A stretch of DNA of 64,000 nt from Halopseudomonas aestusnigri (GCF_002197985.1 NZ_NBYK01000001.1:791191-855190); one strand, 5' to 3'; shown: positions 8,876-17,914, numbered from the stretch's first letter. The notes: generated by a model not told the origin, from the letters alone. A program made the numbers and translations.

Positions 8876-9604
8876 CTAAGCGCCCAGCAGAGCTCTGGCG
8901 ACCAATCCGGCAGCGATGCTGAAGCCGAAACTCAGCAGGGTGCCCAACAGTACGTACTCGGACACCGGCCGCTTGGCCGAGCGGGTATCGTTGAAGCGCA
9001 TGATGCTTTTGGCAGCCAGCAGAAATCCGATGGCCGACCACTGGCCCATCACCACAAAGGCGAAGATCAGCAGGCGCTCAAGAAAGCCGATCAGCCGTCC
9101 GGCCTGTTTCAGTGATTGCTCGTCCTGCAGGTCGCTGTGATTGAGCCAGGGCGTCAGTATCTGCGCAATCAGGGTTGAGGTCGGGTGCAGCAAAAACAGC
9201 GTTGCCAGTGCCAGGATCAATGCGTCTGGCTGCAACAGGCGCGCCAGCGCATCCGCGAGCTGCGGCCAATTGCCGGTGGCGGCGCTCCACAAACCGACGA
9301 GGATAAGCACTGGCAGCAGTTGGCTGAACAGCGCCGTGGTGAGGAACGACTGCGGTCTGATCAGCCGCTGATGCTCCACTAGCAGTTGGCTGCACAGCAC
9401 CAGAATAAAGCCCAGCAGGGCGGTGCTCAGACTCTGGGACAGCAGCAACGCGCCAATGGCGACCGCCAGCGGCAGCGCCTTGAGGATCAGCCAGGCCCTT
9501 TGCTGCATGCGGCTGGCCTCGGGCGGCAGCGGCCTCGCGTTGGCCCATAAGCTGCTGAGCATGTGCAAAAGCAGCATCAGCAGCAGCAAGACAGAGTCAG
9601 TCAT
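8876..9604 (-). CDS. DUF3307-family inner-membrane protein
   Basis: 242 residues with about seven hydrophobic helices, no signal peptide, and the DUF3307 pattern: an N-terminal helix (LLLLMLLLHMLSSLW), a middle cluster of helices, and the C-terminal motif GFLLAAKSIMRF followed by EYVLLGTLLSFGFSIAAGL. Proteins of this family are usually encoded beside SatD proteins, as here: its ATG lies 8 nt inside the upstream satD gene, so the two are translationally coupled. Biochemical role is unknown. Confidence 0.85.
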   Translation of the reverse strand: MTDSVLLLLMLLLHMLSSLWANARPLPPEASRMQQRAWLILKALPLAVAIGALLLSQSLSTALLGFILVLCSQLLVEHQRLIRPQSFLTTALFSQLLPVLILVGLWSAATGNWPQLADALARLLQPDALILALATLFLLHPTSTLIAQILTPWLNHSDLQDEQSLKQAGRLIGFLERLLIFAFVVMGQWSAIGFLLAAKSIMRFNDTRSAKRPVSEYVLLGTLLSFGFSIAAGLVARALLGA

Positions 9605-10214
9605 CAGTGAGCTCCTGAATCCACTCGCGGCTGCGGGCCAGATAGCGATCCATCAGTGCGGCCTCGGCCCGTTGCAACGCCTTGTGAACCGTTACCTGAG
9701 CCTTGTCCATGTGTTCGGCCAGAGCCTTCTGGCTGACCGCAAGGGTGGTGTGCAACCACCAGGTCTGCGCCTCAACTCGCGTCCACTGCTCGATCACCCG
9801 CGCCGCGAACGCGGTCGGCAGCTCAAGGCGATCCAGCAGTCTGGCATCATGGGTGAACAGTCCAAGGCTGTCCTTCTTCATAGTGTCGAGCCCCTGCCCG
9901 GACAGCACGAAAGCCTCGCCGTAGCGGTTAACCGCGGCTGCCTGGCCAATCCCGACAGCAATCCGGGCGTCGTACCGCTCGTGCTCCGGGCTGGCGGCAA
10001 TCAGGGCGGCGCGCAGCAGCACCGCGCAACGCACTGCATCTGCTGCAACGTCCAGGGTCAGTTGAAAGCCATCGCCGCGATACAGTTCGTATTGGAATGG
10101 GCAGACGGCTTGCAGCTGCTGCAACGCATCACGTAGCTGGTTGATGTAATCCTGCGTATCCTCAACACCTTGAGAATCGATCAGGTCGCCGGTCAATACG
10201 GCTGCAATGGTCAT
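9597..10214 (-). CDS. SatD-family protein, putative regulator
   Basis: 205 residues. The opening TIAAVLTGDLIDSQ and the segment YRGDGFQLTL are SatD hallmarks (nucleotidyl-cyclase-like fold), and the C-terminal part LAVSQKALAEHMDKAQVTVH with KALQRAEAALMDRYL reads as a helix-turn-helix. SatD is named from the streptococcal acid-tolerance sat operon; its biochemical function is not settled. The ATG at 10214 (MTIAAV, preceded by AGGGAC) is preferred to a TTG 18 nt upstream. It overlaps the DUF3307 gene and has a 20-bp palindrome about 45 bp upstream, suggesting autoregulation (inference). Confidence 0.85.
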   Translation of the reverse strand: MTIAAVLTGDLIDSQGVEDTQDYINQLRDALQQLQAVCPFQYELYRGDGFQLTLDVAADAVRCAVLLRAALIAASPEHERYDARIAVGIGQAAAVNRYGEAFVLSGQGLDTMKKDSLGLFTHDARLLDRLELPTAFAARVIEQWTRVEAQTWWLHTTLAVSQKALAEHMDKAQVTVHKALQRAEAALMDRYLARSREWIQELTDD

Positions 10215-10257
10215 AAGCGTGTCCCTGTGCAATCTGCTTTGACGTTAGTCTTAATAC

Positions 10258-10277
10258 GCTAATTTTTCAATATTAGC
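10258..10277. promoter_or_regulatory. 20-bp palindrome, copy 2 (candidate satD operator)
   Basis: GCTAATTTTTCAATATTAGC with 6-bp arms GCTAAT/ATTAGC, centred about 54 bp upstream of the satD ATG, where an operator or promoter would sit. Same sequence as 8847-8866 but for two central bases. Confidence 0.5.
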
Positions 10278-10329
10278 TTTGAGAGGCTATATTTTTATCG
10301 GGTAAAGACCATCGGATGAGGCAGGCACC

Positions 10330-10532
10330 ATGATTCCACGGCTCTGTGTTACTTCGCTGAGCGTGACCGATTTGCAGCGAGTTTGAATTGGGTGCAGGCC
10401 GTAGCGGCGGGTGGCACGCTGGTTAAGACCCCGCACGATATCTTCTGGGGCGGCTACGCGGGTTACTTTGCCGACCCGCACGGCCATCGCTGGGACCTGG
10501 TATGGAATCCGCAGCTATTGCCCGATAGCTGA
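10330..10532 (+). pseudogene. VOC (glyoxalase-like) gene remnant with internal deletion
   Basis: ATG at 10330 starts MIPRLCVTSLSVTDLQR, the usual opening of a VOC protein, but meets TGA at 10384. In another frame, ending at TGA 10530-10532, lies the C-terminal part QAVAAGGTLVKTPHDIFWGG and YAGYFADPHGHRWDLVWNP, which is the characteristic VOC ending. About 70-80 central codons are missing, with a frame change at the join. The remnant sits just upstream of the intact GFA gene and has no functional product. Confidence 0.75.
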
Positions 10533-10550
10533 ACAGCAAAAGGAGGTTGT

Positions 10551-10958
10551 ATGGTGACCGGAAGCTGCCTGTGTGGCGGTATTCGCTTTGAGATCAATCA
10601 GCCGCTCGCGCCGATTCAGGTGTGTCACTGCGGCCAGTGCCGCAAGGCGCAGGGTACGGCATTCGCGACCAATATTCCGGTGGGCAAGGCGCAATTTCGT
10701 CTGCTGGCAGGTGGTGAGCTGTTGAGCAGCTTTAGCTCCTCGCCTGGCAAGCAGCGCTGCTTCTGCAACCGCTGCGGCTCGCCGATCTACAGTTGCCATG
10801 AGCAGATGCCAGGCGTACTGCGCGTACGTGCCGGTCTCCTTGATGGTGAGCTGGAGACCCACTTGCAGGCGCATTTTTTTACCGCTCACAAGGCCAACTG
10901 GTTTGATATCACTGATGGGCTACCGTGCTTTGCCGAGCGCGCGCCCGGCGCGGAGTAA
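10551..10958 (+). CDS. GFA/CENP-V-family zinc protein
   Basis: 135 residues of the Mss4-like GFA family (named for glutathione-dependent formaldehyde-activating enzyme). Zinc-binding cysteines are in order: SCLCGGIRF, CHCGQCRKAQG, and FCNRCGSPIYS. Full family length, with the usual RVRAGLLDG segment before the C terminus. AGGAGG lies 5 bases before the ATG. Substrate cannot be told from sequence; most family members have no demonstrated activity on formaldehyde adducts. Confidence 0.9.
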   Translation: MVTGSCLCGGIRFEINQPLAPIQVCHCGQCRKAQGTAFATNIPVGKAQFRLLAGGELLSSFSSSPGKQRCFCNRCGSPIYSCHEQMPGVLRVRAGLLDGELETHLQAHFFTAHKANWFDITDGLPCFAERAPGAE

Positions 10959-10963
10959 CCAGG

Positions 10964-11209
10964 ATGCTTGAATTGCTCGAAGCATTGGCGCGCGGGCTGT
11001 TGCTGCTTGGCCGTCTGATCCTCGAAGCGGGCGCCGTTCTGGACCTCAGCCTGCGCATTCCCGGTCGCGGGTTGCTGCGCTGCCTGTGGCCACCGCACTG
11101 GCTGCGCCGGCATACCTACAGTGCCTGGCTCGAGACATCGGCTGGCGTGCTGTTCTGGTTGCTGTTGGCGTTTGCGCTGTATTCCCTGGATCAGTATCTT
11201 GCCGTCTGA
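10964..11209 (+). CDS. Small membrane protein, unknown
   Basis: Eighty-one residues: an N-terminal amphipathic/hydrophobic stretch (LLEALARGLLLLGRLILEAG), a basic middle (GRGLLRCLWPPHWLRRH) and a C-terminal membrane helix (SAGVLFWLLLAFALYSL). It starts 5 bp after the GFA stop with GGAG upstream and is followed 18 bp later by the PaiB-like gene, so the three are probably one operon. No family recognised. Confidence 0.65.
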   Translation: MLELLEALARGLLLLGRLILEAGAVLDLSLRIPGRGLLRCLWPPHWLRRHTYSAWLETSAGVLFWLLLAFALYSLDQYLAV

Positions 11210-11227
11210 CCTGCCACGGAATACGTC

Positions 11228-11860
11228 ATGTATCTGCCTGCACATTTTGCCGAAACCCGCACCACTGAACTGCATGCCCTGATTGGCGAAAACCCGCTGG
11301 GCACGCTGGTAACCGTCGGCCCGGACGGGCTGGACGCCAACCACATTCCGTTTGAGCTGCTGACCGGGCAGGGTGAGCACGGCGTGCTGCATGCGCACCT
11401 GGCGCGGGCCAACCCGCTGGTCGAGCAGATTGTGGACGGCATGAGCGTGATGCTCATCTTTCAGGGCCCGCAAGCCTATATCTCGCCAAACTGGTACCCC
11501 AGCAAGCACGAAACCCACCAACAGGTGCCGACCTGGAATTATCAGGTTGTGCATGCCCACGGGCGCATCCACCTGCGTGACGACGAGCGCTTTGTGCGCG
11601 GCATCGTGGCGCGCCTGACCCGTGAACATGAGACGCGCGCGCAAGAGCCGCGCCCGTGGCGCATGACTGACTCAAGCCCGGATTACATCGCCCGAATGCT
11701 GGCGGCTATTGTCGGCATCGAAATCGAGATCGAACGCCTGGTCGGCAAGTTCAAATTGAGCCAGAACAAGACCCCGCAGGACGTTGCGGGTGCCGCTGAT
11801 GCCCTGGCACACAGCGGCCATGCCGAGCTGGCGGCGGCCATGAACAAGCCGCTCGTCTGA
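11228..11860 (+). CDS. PaiB-like FMN-binding protein
   Basis: 210 residues of the 'FMN-binding negative transcriptional regulator' family (PaiB). The split-barrel FMN fold shows as YLPAHFAE at the start, GTLVTVGPDGLDANHIPFEL, ANPLVEQI, the conserved AYISPNWYPSKHETHQQVPTW (split here: AYISPNWYPSK, then VPTWNY) and a C-terminal GIEIEIERLVGKFKLSQNK. Length and order are normal. In Bacillus PaiB represses sporulation and protease genes; the role in this group is unknown and a flavoenzyme activity is equally possible. Confidence 0.9.
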   Translation: MYLPAHFAETRTTELHALIGENPLGTLVTVGPDGLDANHIPFELLTGQGEHGVLHAHLARANPLVEQIVDGMSVMLIFQGPQAYISPNWYPSKHETHQQVPTWNYQVVHAHGRIHLRDDERFVRGIVARLTREHETRAQEPRPWRMTDSSPDYIARMLAAIVGIEIEIERLVGKFKLSQNKTPQDVAGAADALAHSGHAELAAAMNKPLV

Positions 11861-12095
11861 CCGGCGCAAGTCACAGCCGGGCGCGCGATGGCCTGCATGG
11901 ATGCATCGCTCCGGCAGCGCCTCGGTGACCACGATAGTCCCTTTTTTGGATCGCGTTGCGCTGCATCGGCCCTGAACTGGTGCGCTGTGTTCGCACGGGG
12001 TGTCCGCAAGCCCCGGCGGATCGTGGCAGAGTGATGGCACCGTTCTTGCTGAGAGGTCTGTCCAGTCAGTCAGGTTTTTCTCAGGGTGCTCCACC

Positions 12096-14093
12096 ATGCT
12101 GTCCATGCTTCGAAACCTCTCCATGCGCGGCAAATTGCTGCTGCTCCTGCTGCCGGCGTTGGCCGGCACGCTGTATTTCTCCGGCGCCACGGTGATTAAC
12201 CGTTACACCCATCTGCAGCAGACCGAATCATCGCGGGCACTGTTTGACCTGGTGCTGAGCGCCGATCCGGCGCTGGAGAACCTGCAAAAGGAGCGGGGGC
12301 TGACCGCATTGTTCATTGCCACCGGTGGCGCCGATGGCCGGGTCGTCGAGCGCCTTGAAGGCCAGCGGGCAGCTACCGATGCCAGCCTCGATGCCCTGCG
12401 CAACGCCATGGCCGCCATGCAGGGTCGCGAGCGGGTTGCCATCGCGGCCCAGCTGGGCCTGATCAATGAGGCGCTGGATGCGCTGGCGCCGCTGCGGGCC
12501 CGGGTCCTCAATGAAGATGTCGACGCCGAGTTGGCCTATCGGACCTATAGCGCCGCGGTTGAACGGATGATTGCCCTGATTCCCGAGATTCTGCTGCAGG
12601 CTAACGAGCCGCGCCTGACGCGTCTGATGGGAGCCTTCCTGGCGCTCACCGAGGCGACCGAGTCGGGGGCACGGGAGATGGCCGCGGGCGCTGCGGTGCT
12701 CAGCGAGGGCGGCATTTCGCTGGCGCTGGCGAGGGAGGTCAGTGCAGCCGATGCGCGCAGTCAGGCACTGCTGGATGCGGCCGCCAATTTGGTTGGTGCC
12801 TCCCTGCAGGGGCAGTTGCTGGCGTTGGCCGAACGGCCGGAAAACATCGCCTTCAGCGCATTGCGTGATCGTCTGATCGGTTCCGAATACGGCTTTCTGG
12901 GGATGGCCAATATCGAGTGGTTCGACAGCGCCAGTCACGCCATCGACGGTGTTTACCAGCTCAAGCAGCAGGTGGCTGACGACATGGCTGCGGGCACCGA
13001 GCGCGTGCTGGCCGGCGCGCATGCCGATCTGCGTCGGGCAGCGATCATCGGTGCGCTGGTGATCGGCATGGTGCTGCTGCTGGCGCTGCTGATCATCATT
13101 GGAGTGTCCAGCCAGGTAAACCAGCTGCTGGGTGATTTTCGTCAGGTCATGGAGCGCAAGGATCTGTCGGTGCGCACCCGAGTCTGCTCGAAGGACGAGA
13201 TGGGGCTGATCGGCACGGCCCTGAACAGCCTGATCGAGACCTTCTCCGGTGCGCTGAGTCAGATTGATGAAACCAGCGTGCGGCTGGCATCGGCCTCCGA
13301 GCAGACCCGTGCCACCGCCAGCCAGAACTCCGATCAGGTAGGGCAGCAGCAGGCTTTGGTGGATCAGGTCGCAGCAGCGGCAGAGGAAATGTCCAGCACC
13401 TCGGAAGAAATCTCGCGCAATACCCAGCAGGTTGCCGAAGCCGCCCAGCATGCCTCCAAACGCAACGAGGCCGGGCGGCGGGTGGTGCAGGACAGCGTTG
13501 GTCGCATTCGCCATCTGGCCGGTGCTATCGAGCAGGTCAACGGCCAAATGGAGCGCCTGCAGGCCAGCAGCGAATCCATCACCCGAGTCATCGACGTGAT
13601 CAGAACAGTAGCGGACCAGACCAACCTGCTGGCGCTCAACGCCGCAATTGAGGCGGCCAGGGCAGGGGAGCACGGTCGTGGCTTTGCTGTGGTCGCCGAC
13701 GAAGTGCGCAATCTGGCGCGCCAGACCCACGATTCCACCGTTGAAATCGAAATCATGATCAGCAGCCTGCGCGACATTACCGACAGTGTGCGCGGCGCGG
13801 TAATCGACAGCCATAAACTGGCCAATCTCAGCGCCGATGAAGCCGAAACCCTGGAAGACACCCTTGCCGGCATCCTGCAGGACGTCGACCGTATTTCCGG
13901 CATGTCATCGCAAATCGCCTCTGCCGCTGAACAGCAGGTCGCGGTCACGCGGGATATCTCGCGCAGCATGAGCTCCGTGCGGGAAACCTCTCTGCAAACC
14001 CTCAACGGCTCGCGGGAAATTTCGCAGGTCACCGATAGCCAGGCGCAGCTGGCAGGTGAGCTGCAGGCATTGGCGCAGGGGTTCAGAGTGTAA
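12096..14093 (+). CDS. Methyl-accepting chemotaxis protein with NIT sensor domain
   Basis: Membrane chemoreceptor of 665 residues. TM1 about 14-34, a periplasmic all-helical NIT (nitrate/nitrite-sensing) domain ~40-300 with the signature [18 protein letters not shown]2 ~313-337 ([18 protein letters not shown]), HAMP, and a cytoplasmic signalling hairpin with the tip [19 protein letters not shown] and [15 protein letters not shown]. The ligand may be nitrate or nitrite by analogy with the domain name; that is inference. The ATG at 12096 gives a short positively charged head before TM1 and follows AGGG. Single gene; no che genes in the window. Confidence 0.92.
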   Translation: MLSMLRNLSMRGKLLLLLLPALAGTLYFSGATVINRYTHLQQTESSRALFDLVLSADPALENLQKERGLTALFIATGGADGRVVERLEGQRAATDASLDALRNAMAAMQGRERVAIAAQLGLINEALDALAPLRARVLNEDVDAELAYRTYSAAVERMIALIPEILLQANEPRLTRLMGAFLALTEATESGAREMAAGAAVLSEGGISLALAREVSAADARSQALLDAAANLVGASLQGQLLALAERPENIAFSALRDRLIGSEYGFLGMANIEWFDSASHAIDGVYQLKQQVADDMAAGTERVLAGAHADLRRAAIIGALVIGMVLLLALLIIIGVSSQVNQLLGDFRQVMERKDLSVRTRVCSKDEMGLIGTALNSLIETFSGALSQIDETSVRLASASEQTRATASQNSDQVGQQQALVDQVAAAAEEMSSTSEEISRNTQQVAEAAQHASKRNEAGRRVVQDSVGRIRHLAGAIEQVNGQMERLQASSESITRVIDVIRTVADQTNLLALNAAIEAARAGEHGRGFAVVADEVRNLARQTHDSTVEIEIMISSLRDITDSVRGAVIDSHKLANLSADEAETLEDTLAGILQDVDRISGMSSQIASAAEQQVAVTRDISRSMSSVRETSLQTLNGSREISQVTDSQAQLAGELQALAQGFRV

Positions 14094-14250
14094 CGTTCGG
14101 CGGTGCCGCTTCGCTGCGCCCTGAGCCAGCATGTACCGGGTATCGGCTGCGCCGCAACCGGTAGAACTATTTGCCCTTTACCTTGCCACCGCAAAAGGCT
14201 ACTTTCTTGAAATATGGCAATAAGCCACTTTTCAAGTTGGGAGCCCACGG

Positions 14251-15123
14251 ATGGCGCGCAGACGATCCTCTGCATTCGACGATTTCATTTTTCTGCTGTC
14301 CCGCTTGCCGTGGTGGGTCAGCATCCTGCTAGCCCTGGTCAGCTGGCTTGTCCTGCATCCCATTGCCACCGCACCGCCCAGCACCTCCACCGTGCTGCGC
14401 CCAGGTGACATGGGCGGCGTGCTGGCAGGGCACCTGTGGCGCACCTTCGCCTTGTTCGGCCAATATCTGATTCCAGCCTGCTGCGTCTTCGGCGCCATTG
14501 GCTCCATCGCCGGGCGCTACAAACGCAAACAACTGCTCAATAGCGTCGCAAACGCCACCCAACCGGCCAGAACCATCGACGGCCTCAGCTGGCAGCAGTT
14601 TGAACAACTGATCGGCGAAGCCTTCCGCAAGCAGGGCTATAGCATCACCGAAACTGGCGCTAACGGCCCGGATGGCGGCGTAGATCTGATCCTGCGCAAG
14701 CACAACGAAAAATACCTGGTGCAATGCAAACACTGGCGCTCGTTGAAAGTGGGCGTACCGGTGGTGCGCGAATTCTTCGGCGCCATGGCCGCAGAAGGCG
14801 CAGTCGGCGGTTATGTGGTTACCTCCGGCCAATTCACCAAAGAAGCCAAAGCCTTCGCCAATGGCCGTAATATCCAGCTGATCGACGGTGCGGGCCTCAA
14901 GCGCCTGATGCACAGACAGCCGTCTGAACCATCGGCAGCGCAGCCAACCATCAACCCGACACCCACTGCCACGCCTCCAATACCTGAAGCCACCTCTGAA
15001 CCGCATTGCCCTCTGTGCAACAGCAGCATGATCAAACGCACCGCCCGCAAAGGCACCAACGCCGGCAACGTGTTTTGGGGATGCAGCGCCTATCCCAAGT
15101 GCAGAGGAATTGTGAATGTGTAA
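14251..15123 (+). CDS. Membrane-anchored Mrr-type restriction endonuclease with zinc finger
   Basis: 290 residues. Two N-terminal membrane helices (~22-40 and ~62-85) are followed by an Mrr_cat PD-(D/E)XK nuclease domain (~103-215): LSWQQFEQLIGEAFRKQGY, GPDGGVDLIL, and YLVQCKHW (the QxK catalytic pair), then a Pro/Thr-rich linker and a topoisomerase-type C4 zinc finger (CPLCNSS ... GCSAYPKC) at ~253-285. Mrr nucleases cut modified DNA; the membrane anchor and zinc ribbon are typical of the widespread DUF2034-like subgroup, whose targets are not known. It sits at the left edge of the cassette cluster, and a decayed copy of its 5' end lies at 20507-20610. Confidence 0.88.
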   Translation: MARRRSSAFDDFIFLLSRLPWWVSILLALVSWLVLHPIATAPPSTSTVLRPGDMGGVLAGHLWRTFALFGQYLIPACCVFGAIGSIAGRYKRKQLLNSVANATQPARTIDGLSWQQFEQLIGEAFRKQGYSITETGANGPDGGVDLILRKHNEKYLVQCKHWRSLKVGVPVVREFFGAMAAEGAVGGYVVTSGQFTKEAKAFANGRNIQLIDGAGLKRLMHRQPSEPSAAQPTINPTPTATPPIPEATSEPHCPLCNSSMIKRTARKGTNAGNVFWGCSAYPKCRGIVNV

Positions 15124-15362
15124 CCCCGCCAGATTACCCAATGGTATGCAGACCGACATGCCATACAGGTTTATTGAATGCGCAAAATGCGGACGGCACG
15201 CGAATACGAGCAATGTGATACCTACTTGTGTAATGGATTGTTTTTAATGGGATTTTTAAAGCGGCGGCCTGGGCTCGGAGCGGTGATATGAAGAAGTCAC
15301 TGATATGTGATGATGGAGCTGTCGATCCACTCAGCTGTTAGGGAAATGACTGAGTTCTGCTC

Positions 15363-16061
15363 ATGAAAATAGAATTCTCTGAAGAAATGGCAGTGCAAAA
15401 ATACCTGCCACTCATGCATGAACTCGCTATTCGTATTGATTTAGTAGCTCAGGCGTTCGACGGGAAATTGGGGCTGACCGCCCCATACGCAAGAGAATAT
15501 GCGTATTTCCAGTTTAGAAGAATGTGCGAACTCATCGCACTAGGCTGCTTGCAGCTTCATGGCGATTTGCCTGAGGCAAGCAAAAAGTCAGCGAAAAAGG
15601 AATGGAATGCGGAACGCATAATGAATTTGCTGCATAGATCTTATCCTCACTCGTTTCCACAGTCGCTAACCCGTTCTAAAAATGATGAAGGATGGAGTTT
15701 TCAAGCAAACTCGAAACCCAATGCTCTAACTCTAAAAGAGTTTAAGCAGCTTTACGCTGAATGCGGCCATGTACTTCACCGTGGAACTATACGAACAGTA
15801 GAAGCCAACCGAGATATAAAAAAAGAAGATTATGATCGATCTGTTCAGTGGCAGAATAAAATTGTAGATTTAATGAGCGATCATTTAGTTACGAGGGCCA
15901 ATGGAATGGGAATGTATCATGTTTCGCTTCGTACAGAGTCAGGATATCCAGAGGGCAGTATATTTACTCTCGTCAAACCCGATGGGCTTCACGTTCAGAC
16001 TGTAAAAATGCAAGTACCAGATGGTGTGGTTCACTCATATGTTGCGAATCCTAAGCCCTAA
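15363..16061 (+). CDS. Cassette 1 protein, unknown
   Basis: 232 residues, soluble, mixed charge. The start is Lys/Glu-rich (MKIEFSEEMAVQKYLPLMHE); a helical middle contains EYAYFQFRRMCELIALGCLQ and a later segment ECGHVLHRGTIRT. No known domain recognised. The stop TAA (16059-16061) lies inside the R'' core of its own attC, a layout typical of integron cassettes. The coding bias (many A/T-ending codons) differs from the flanking chromosome. The ribosome site before the ATG is weak. Confidence 0.75.
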   Translation: MKIEFSEEMAVQKYLPLMHELAIRIDLVAQAFDGKLGLTAPYAREYAYFQFRRMCELIALGCLQLHGDLPEASKKSAKKEWNAERIMNLLHRSYPHSFPQSLTRSKNDEGWSFQANSKPNALTLKEFKQLYAECGHVLHRGTIRTVEANRDIKKEDYDRSVQWQNKIVDLMSDHLVTRANGMGMYHVSLRTESGYPEGSIFTLVKPDGLHVQTVKMQVPDGVVHSYVANPKP

Positions 16062-16145
16062 CAAGCCGCTCAAATTTGTTCCGGCCATAAAAAAAGTGGC
16101 CTCCACCGGACTCGCTGACGCTCGCCGTTTAGCGGAGCGTTAGCG
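16056..16145 (+). other. attC site 1
   Basis: R'' CCCTAAC at 16056, R' GTTAGCG at 16139-16145, with matching inner arms (CCGCT near the left end, AGCGG near the right). 90 bp. The centre (TTCCGGCC ... GGCC ... CTCGCTGACGCTCGCCG) is shared with attC 7. Confidence 0.8.
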
Positions 16146-16199
16146 ATATTGCCGAGCAGCGTAGAATGCTAATTAAATCAAGATGGGAAACGACGATTT

Positions 16200-16559
16200 A
16201 TGAAGAAGTTTGAAAGTTTGGAAGATATTGCACAAGCACTGGGTGATGGCGGCCCATTCAATCCAGATACAGAATACGAGACCGTCGAAGACCTTGTCGA
16301 TGCCCTGATAGATTTGGGGAATACCGATAAAGTTTTTGCACGTCACGATGATCATCTGGGATTAAAGAGTGACCTTCCTGCTGACTTTCTCAGCGCTCCA
16401 TTAAGTGAAGCTGATAAGCCAAAATTTGAGTCCGCGATAGAGGCTGTTATTGAGCAGGCGGATATAATTATCCCACTTTCCGAACGGCAGCTATCTGAAG
16501 ACGACCTTGAAGAGATAAGGGACGACAAATTGTATAGGGGTGAGGATGTTGATGACTAG
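16200..16559 (+). CDS. Cassette 2 protein, small and acidic, unknown
   Basis: 119 residues, strongly acidic (rich in D and E), with no membrane segment: MKKFESLEDIAQALGDGGPF at the start and LSEDDLEEIRDDKLYRGED at the end. No family recognised; acidic size and charge resemble DNA-mimic or antitoxin-type proteins but nothing more supports that. Stop lies 8 bp before the R'' of attC 2. Starts 55 bp after the attC 1 crossover, the usual cassette layout. Confidence 0.7.
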   Translation: MKKFESLEDIAQALGDGGPFNPDTEYETVEDLVDALIDLGNTDKVFARHDDHLGLKSDLPADFLSAPLSEADKPKFESAIEAVIEQADIIIPLSERQLSEDDLEEIRDDKLYRGEDVDD

Positions 16560-16566
16560 GATCTGT

Positions 16567-16650
16567 CGCTAACAAAGCCAAGCACGGCGACGGCTTTTCC
16601 GTTACGGCTTCGCCTTCACTGCAAAGCCGCGCGTGTTGGCGGCGTTGGGC
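16567..16650 (+). other. attC site 2
   Basis: R'' CGCTAAC at 16567-16573 and a perfect R' GTTGGGC at 16644-16650. 84 bp. The inner block CACGGCGACGGCTTTTC is shared with attC 4. Confidence 0.85.
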
Positions 16651-16670
16651 GTACAAACGAAGGGGCATCT

Positions 16671-17174
16671 ATGTCAAATACCCAAATTGCTTTTCTAGAT
16701 CGCTGCAAGGTGCCTAACCGGGAGGCTCTTCAGGCATCTATCCACGCTCTGGGCTTCAACCTCGAACTACATCCAGAGTTCACGCCATTCGACGACTCCG
16801 GCTTTTCACCGTGTATTTTGGATGGCACGCCAGATGTCGGGTTTGAGGTGTTTTATTCCACTACTTCTGAAGTTGCAGAGGCTAATCCGCACCTAATTTC
16901 AGTCGCAGGAGGCCGCGACTATAGCATCAGCATGGTATGGCGCGGCAGCATGAAAGACTGTGCAAGTGTTATGGTTGTGAGCTGTGCTTTGGCGAAAGAC
17001 TTTGGTGCGATTATCAGTTACGAGGGAGAACCTCCAGAGCCTTTCGAGCGCTTACTTGAAAACACGAAATCTATCTTGATCGAGGCTGCTAAAGAAAAGC
17101 CCCGAAAAACAGTGACTGCAAACCCACCACCACCATCACCTGCGCCTGCAAAACCATGGTGGCGTTTCTGGTGA
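16671..17174 (+). CDS. Cassette 3 protein, unknown
   Basis: 167 residues. Globular part up to ~140, with LDRCKVPNREALQASIHALG and a DFGAIISYEGE strand, then a Pro/Ala linker ([11 protein letters not shown]) and an aromatic tail WWRFW. The 'linker + WW-rich tail' resembles C-terminal membrane-surface or secretion tags, but no function is known. AAGGGGC precedes the ATG at 16671. Between attC 2 and attC 3, plus strand. Confidence 0.72.
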   Translation: MSNTQIAFLDRCKVPNREALQASIHALGFNLELHPEFTPFDDSGFSPCILDGTPDVGFEVFYSTTSEVAEANPHLISVAGGRDYSISMVWRGSMKDCASVMVVSCALAKDFGAIISYEGEPPEPFERLLENTKSILIEAAKEKPRKTVTANPPPPSPAPAKPWWRFW

Positions 17175-17181
17175 GTCAGCC

Positions 17182-17239
17182 GCCCAACAAGGCTTTCAAG
17201 CGGATGGGCTTCGCCCGCCGCTTAACTCAAGCGTTAGGG
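17182..17239 (+). other. attC site 3
   Basis: Short classical attC of 58 bp: R'' GCCCAAC (perfect RYYYAAC) at 17182, R' GTTAGGG at 17233-17239, inner arms CAAGCGG / CCGCTTAA and a central GGGCTTCGCCC. Confidence 0.88.
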
Positions 17240-17302
17240 TAAATATGCGAATGCATTCGTTCTTTGATCTTATTAACGGGATGTGGAAAGTGGGGCTGTG
17301 TC

Positions 17303-17827
17303 GTGAAAGCTAAAATAGCAACTGTTCTACTCGCTGCCGCCGCTGGCATGTCGTTCGATACGTTATCTGACGAATCACGTTCTCTATCGTCAAACAGCCA
17401 AATCGATGCACATGTGAAGGTTCTTACTGAAGCCCAGGCCAGAGTGTTGGGAAAGGCCACAGCGTTTTGCGCGGAGCAACATCAACCGCAGAGCCTGTCT
17501 ATTGATGACGCCCTGAAGTCATATCTCGCTGCCTTTTCTGAGGGCACAAAGGCTGGTATGGCCGATATTGCAAATAAGGACATGAGTGATCTCGCCTCTG
17601 CTCCCGTTTTCGGAGATAAAGAGTTCGAGATGATGGATAAGCAGGCGGAATTGATGCTAATTAGCGTTCAGGCTTCTCCGATTGTTGCATGTGAACAGCT
17701 GGCTTCTGTTCTGGAGTCAGGTACGAGTGAATCTTTCAAGGAAGAAACTCTGAAAAGTTATAGCCAGTACAAAGAGAGGCGGTCTGAATATTGCGCCCGA
17801 ATTCCAATGCCGGAGGGTTGCGAATAG
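17303..17827 (+). CDS. Cassette 4 protein, exported, unknown
   Basis: From GTG at 17303 the product (174 residues) begins MKAKIATVLLAAAAGMSF, a convincing signal peptide; GTGGGG lies just upstream. A TTG at 17264 would give an unnatural LLTGC opening without a basic head. The mature part is helical with about four Cys (FCAEQH, VACEQL, YCARIPMPEGCE) that may form disulfides in the periplasm. No family recognised. The stop is 4 bp before the R'' of attC 4. Confidence 0.65.
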   Translation: MKAKIATVLLAAAAGMSFDTLSDESRSLSSNSQIDAHVKVLTEAQARVLGKATAFCAEQHQPQSLSIDDALKSYLAAFSEGTKAGMADIANKDMSDLASAPVFGDKEFEMMDKQAELMLISVQASPIVACEQLASVLESGTSESFKEETLKSYSQYKERRSEYCARIPMPEGCE

Positions 17828-17831
17828 TGCC

Positions 17832-17914
17832 GCCTAACAATCGCAGACACGGCGACGGCTTTTCGTTTCGGCTTCGTCTGCATTACAAAGCAGCGCGCGC
17901 TGCGGGCGTTAAGC
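17832..17914 (+). other. attC site 4
   Basis: R'' GCCTAAC (perfect) at 17832-17838 and R' GTTAAGC (perfect) at 17908-17914, 83 bp. Closely related to attC 2 in its centre (GACACGGCGACGGCTTTTC). Confidence 0.88.

Noticed and set aside
9423-10136. 237-codon plus-strand frame opposite DUF3307 and satD
   Set aside because: Shadow frame; both minus-strand genes have family motifs and overlapping start and stop signals.
12228-13814. 528-codon minus-strand open frame opposite the chemoreceptor
   Set aside because: Shadow of a conserved chemoreceptor; composition is not protein-like.
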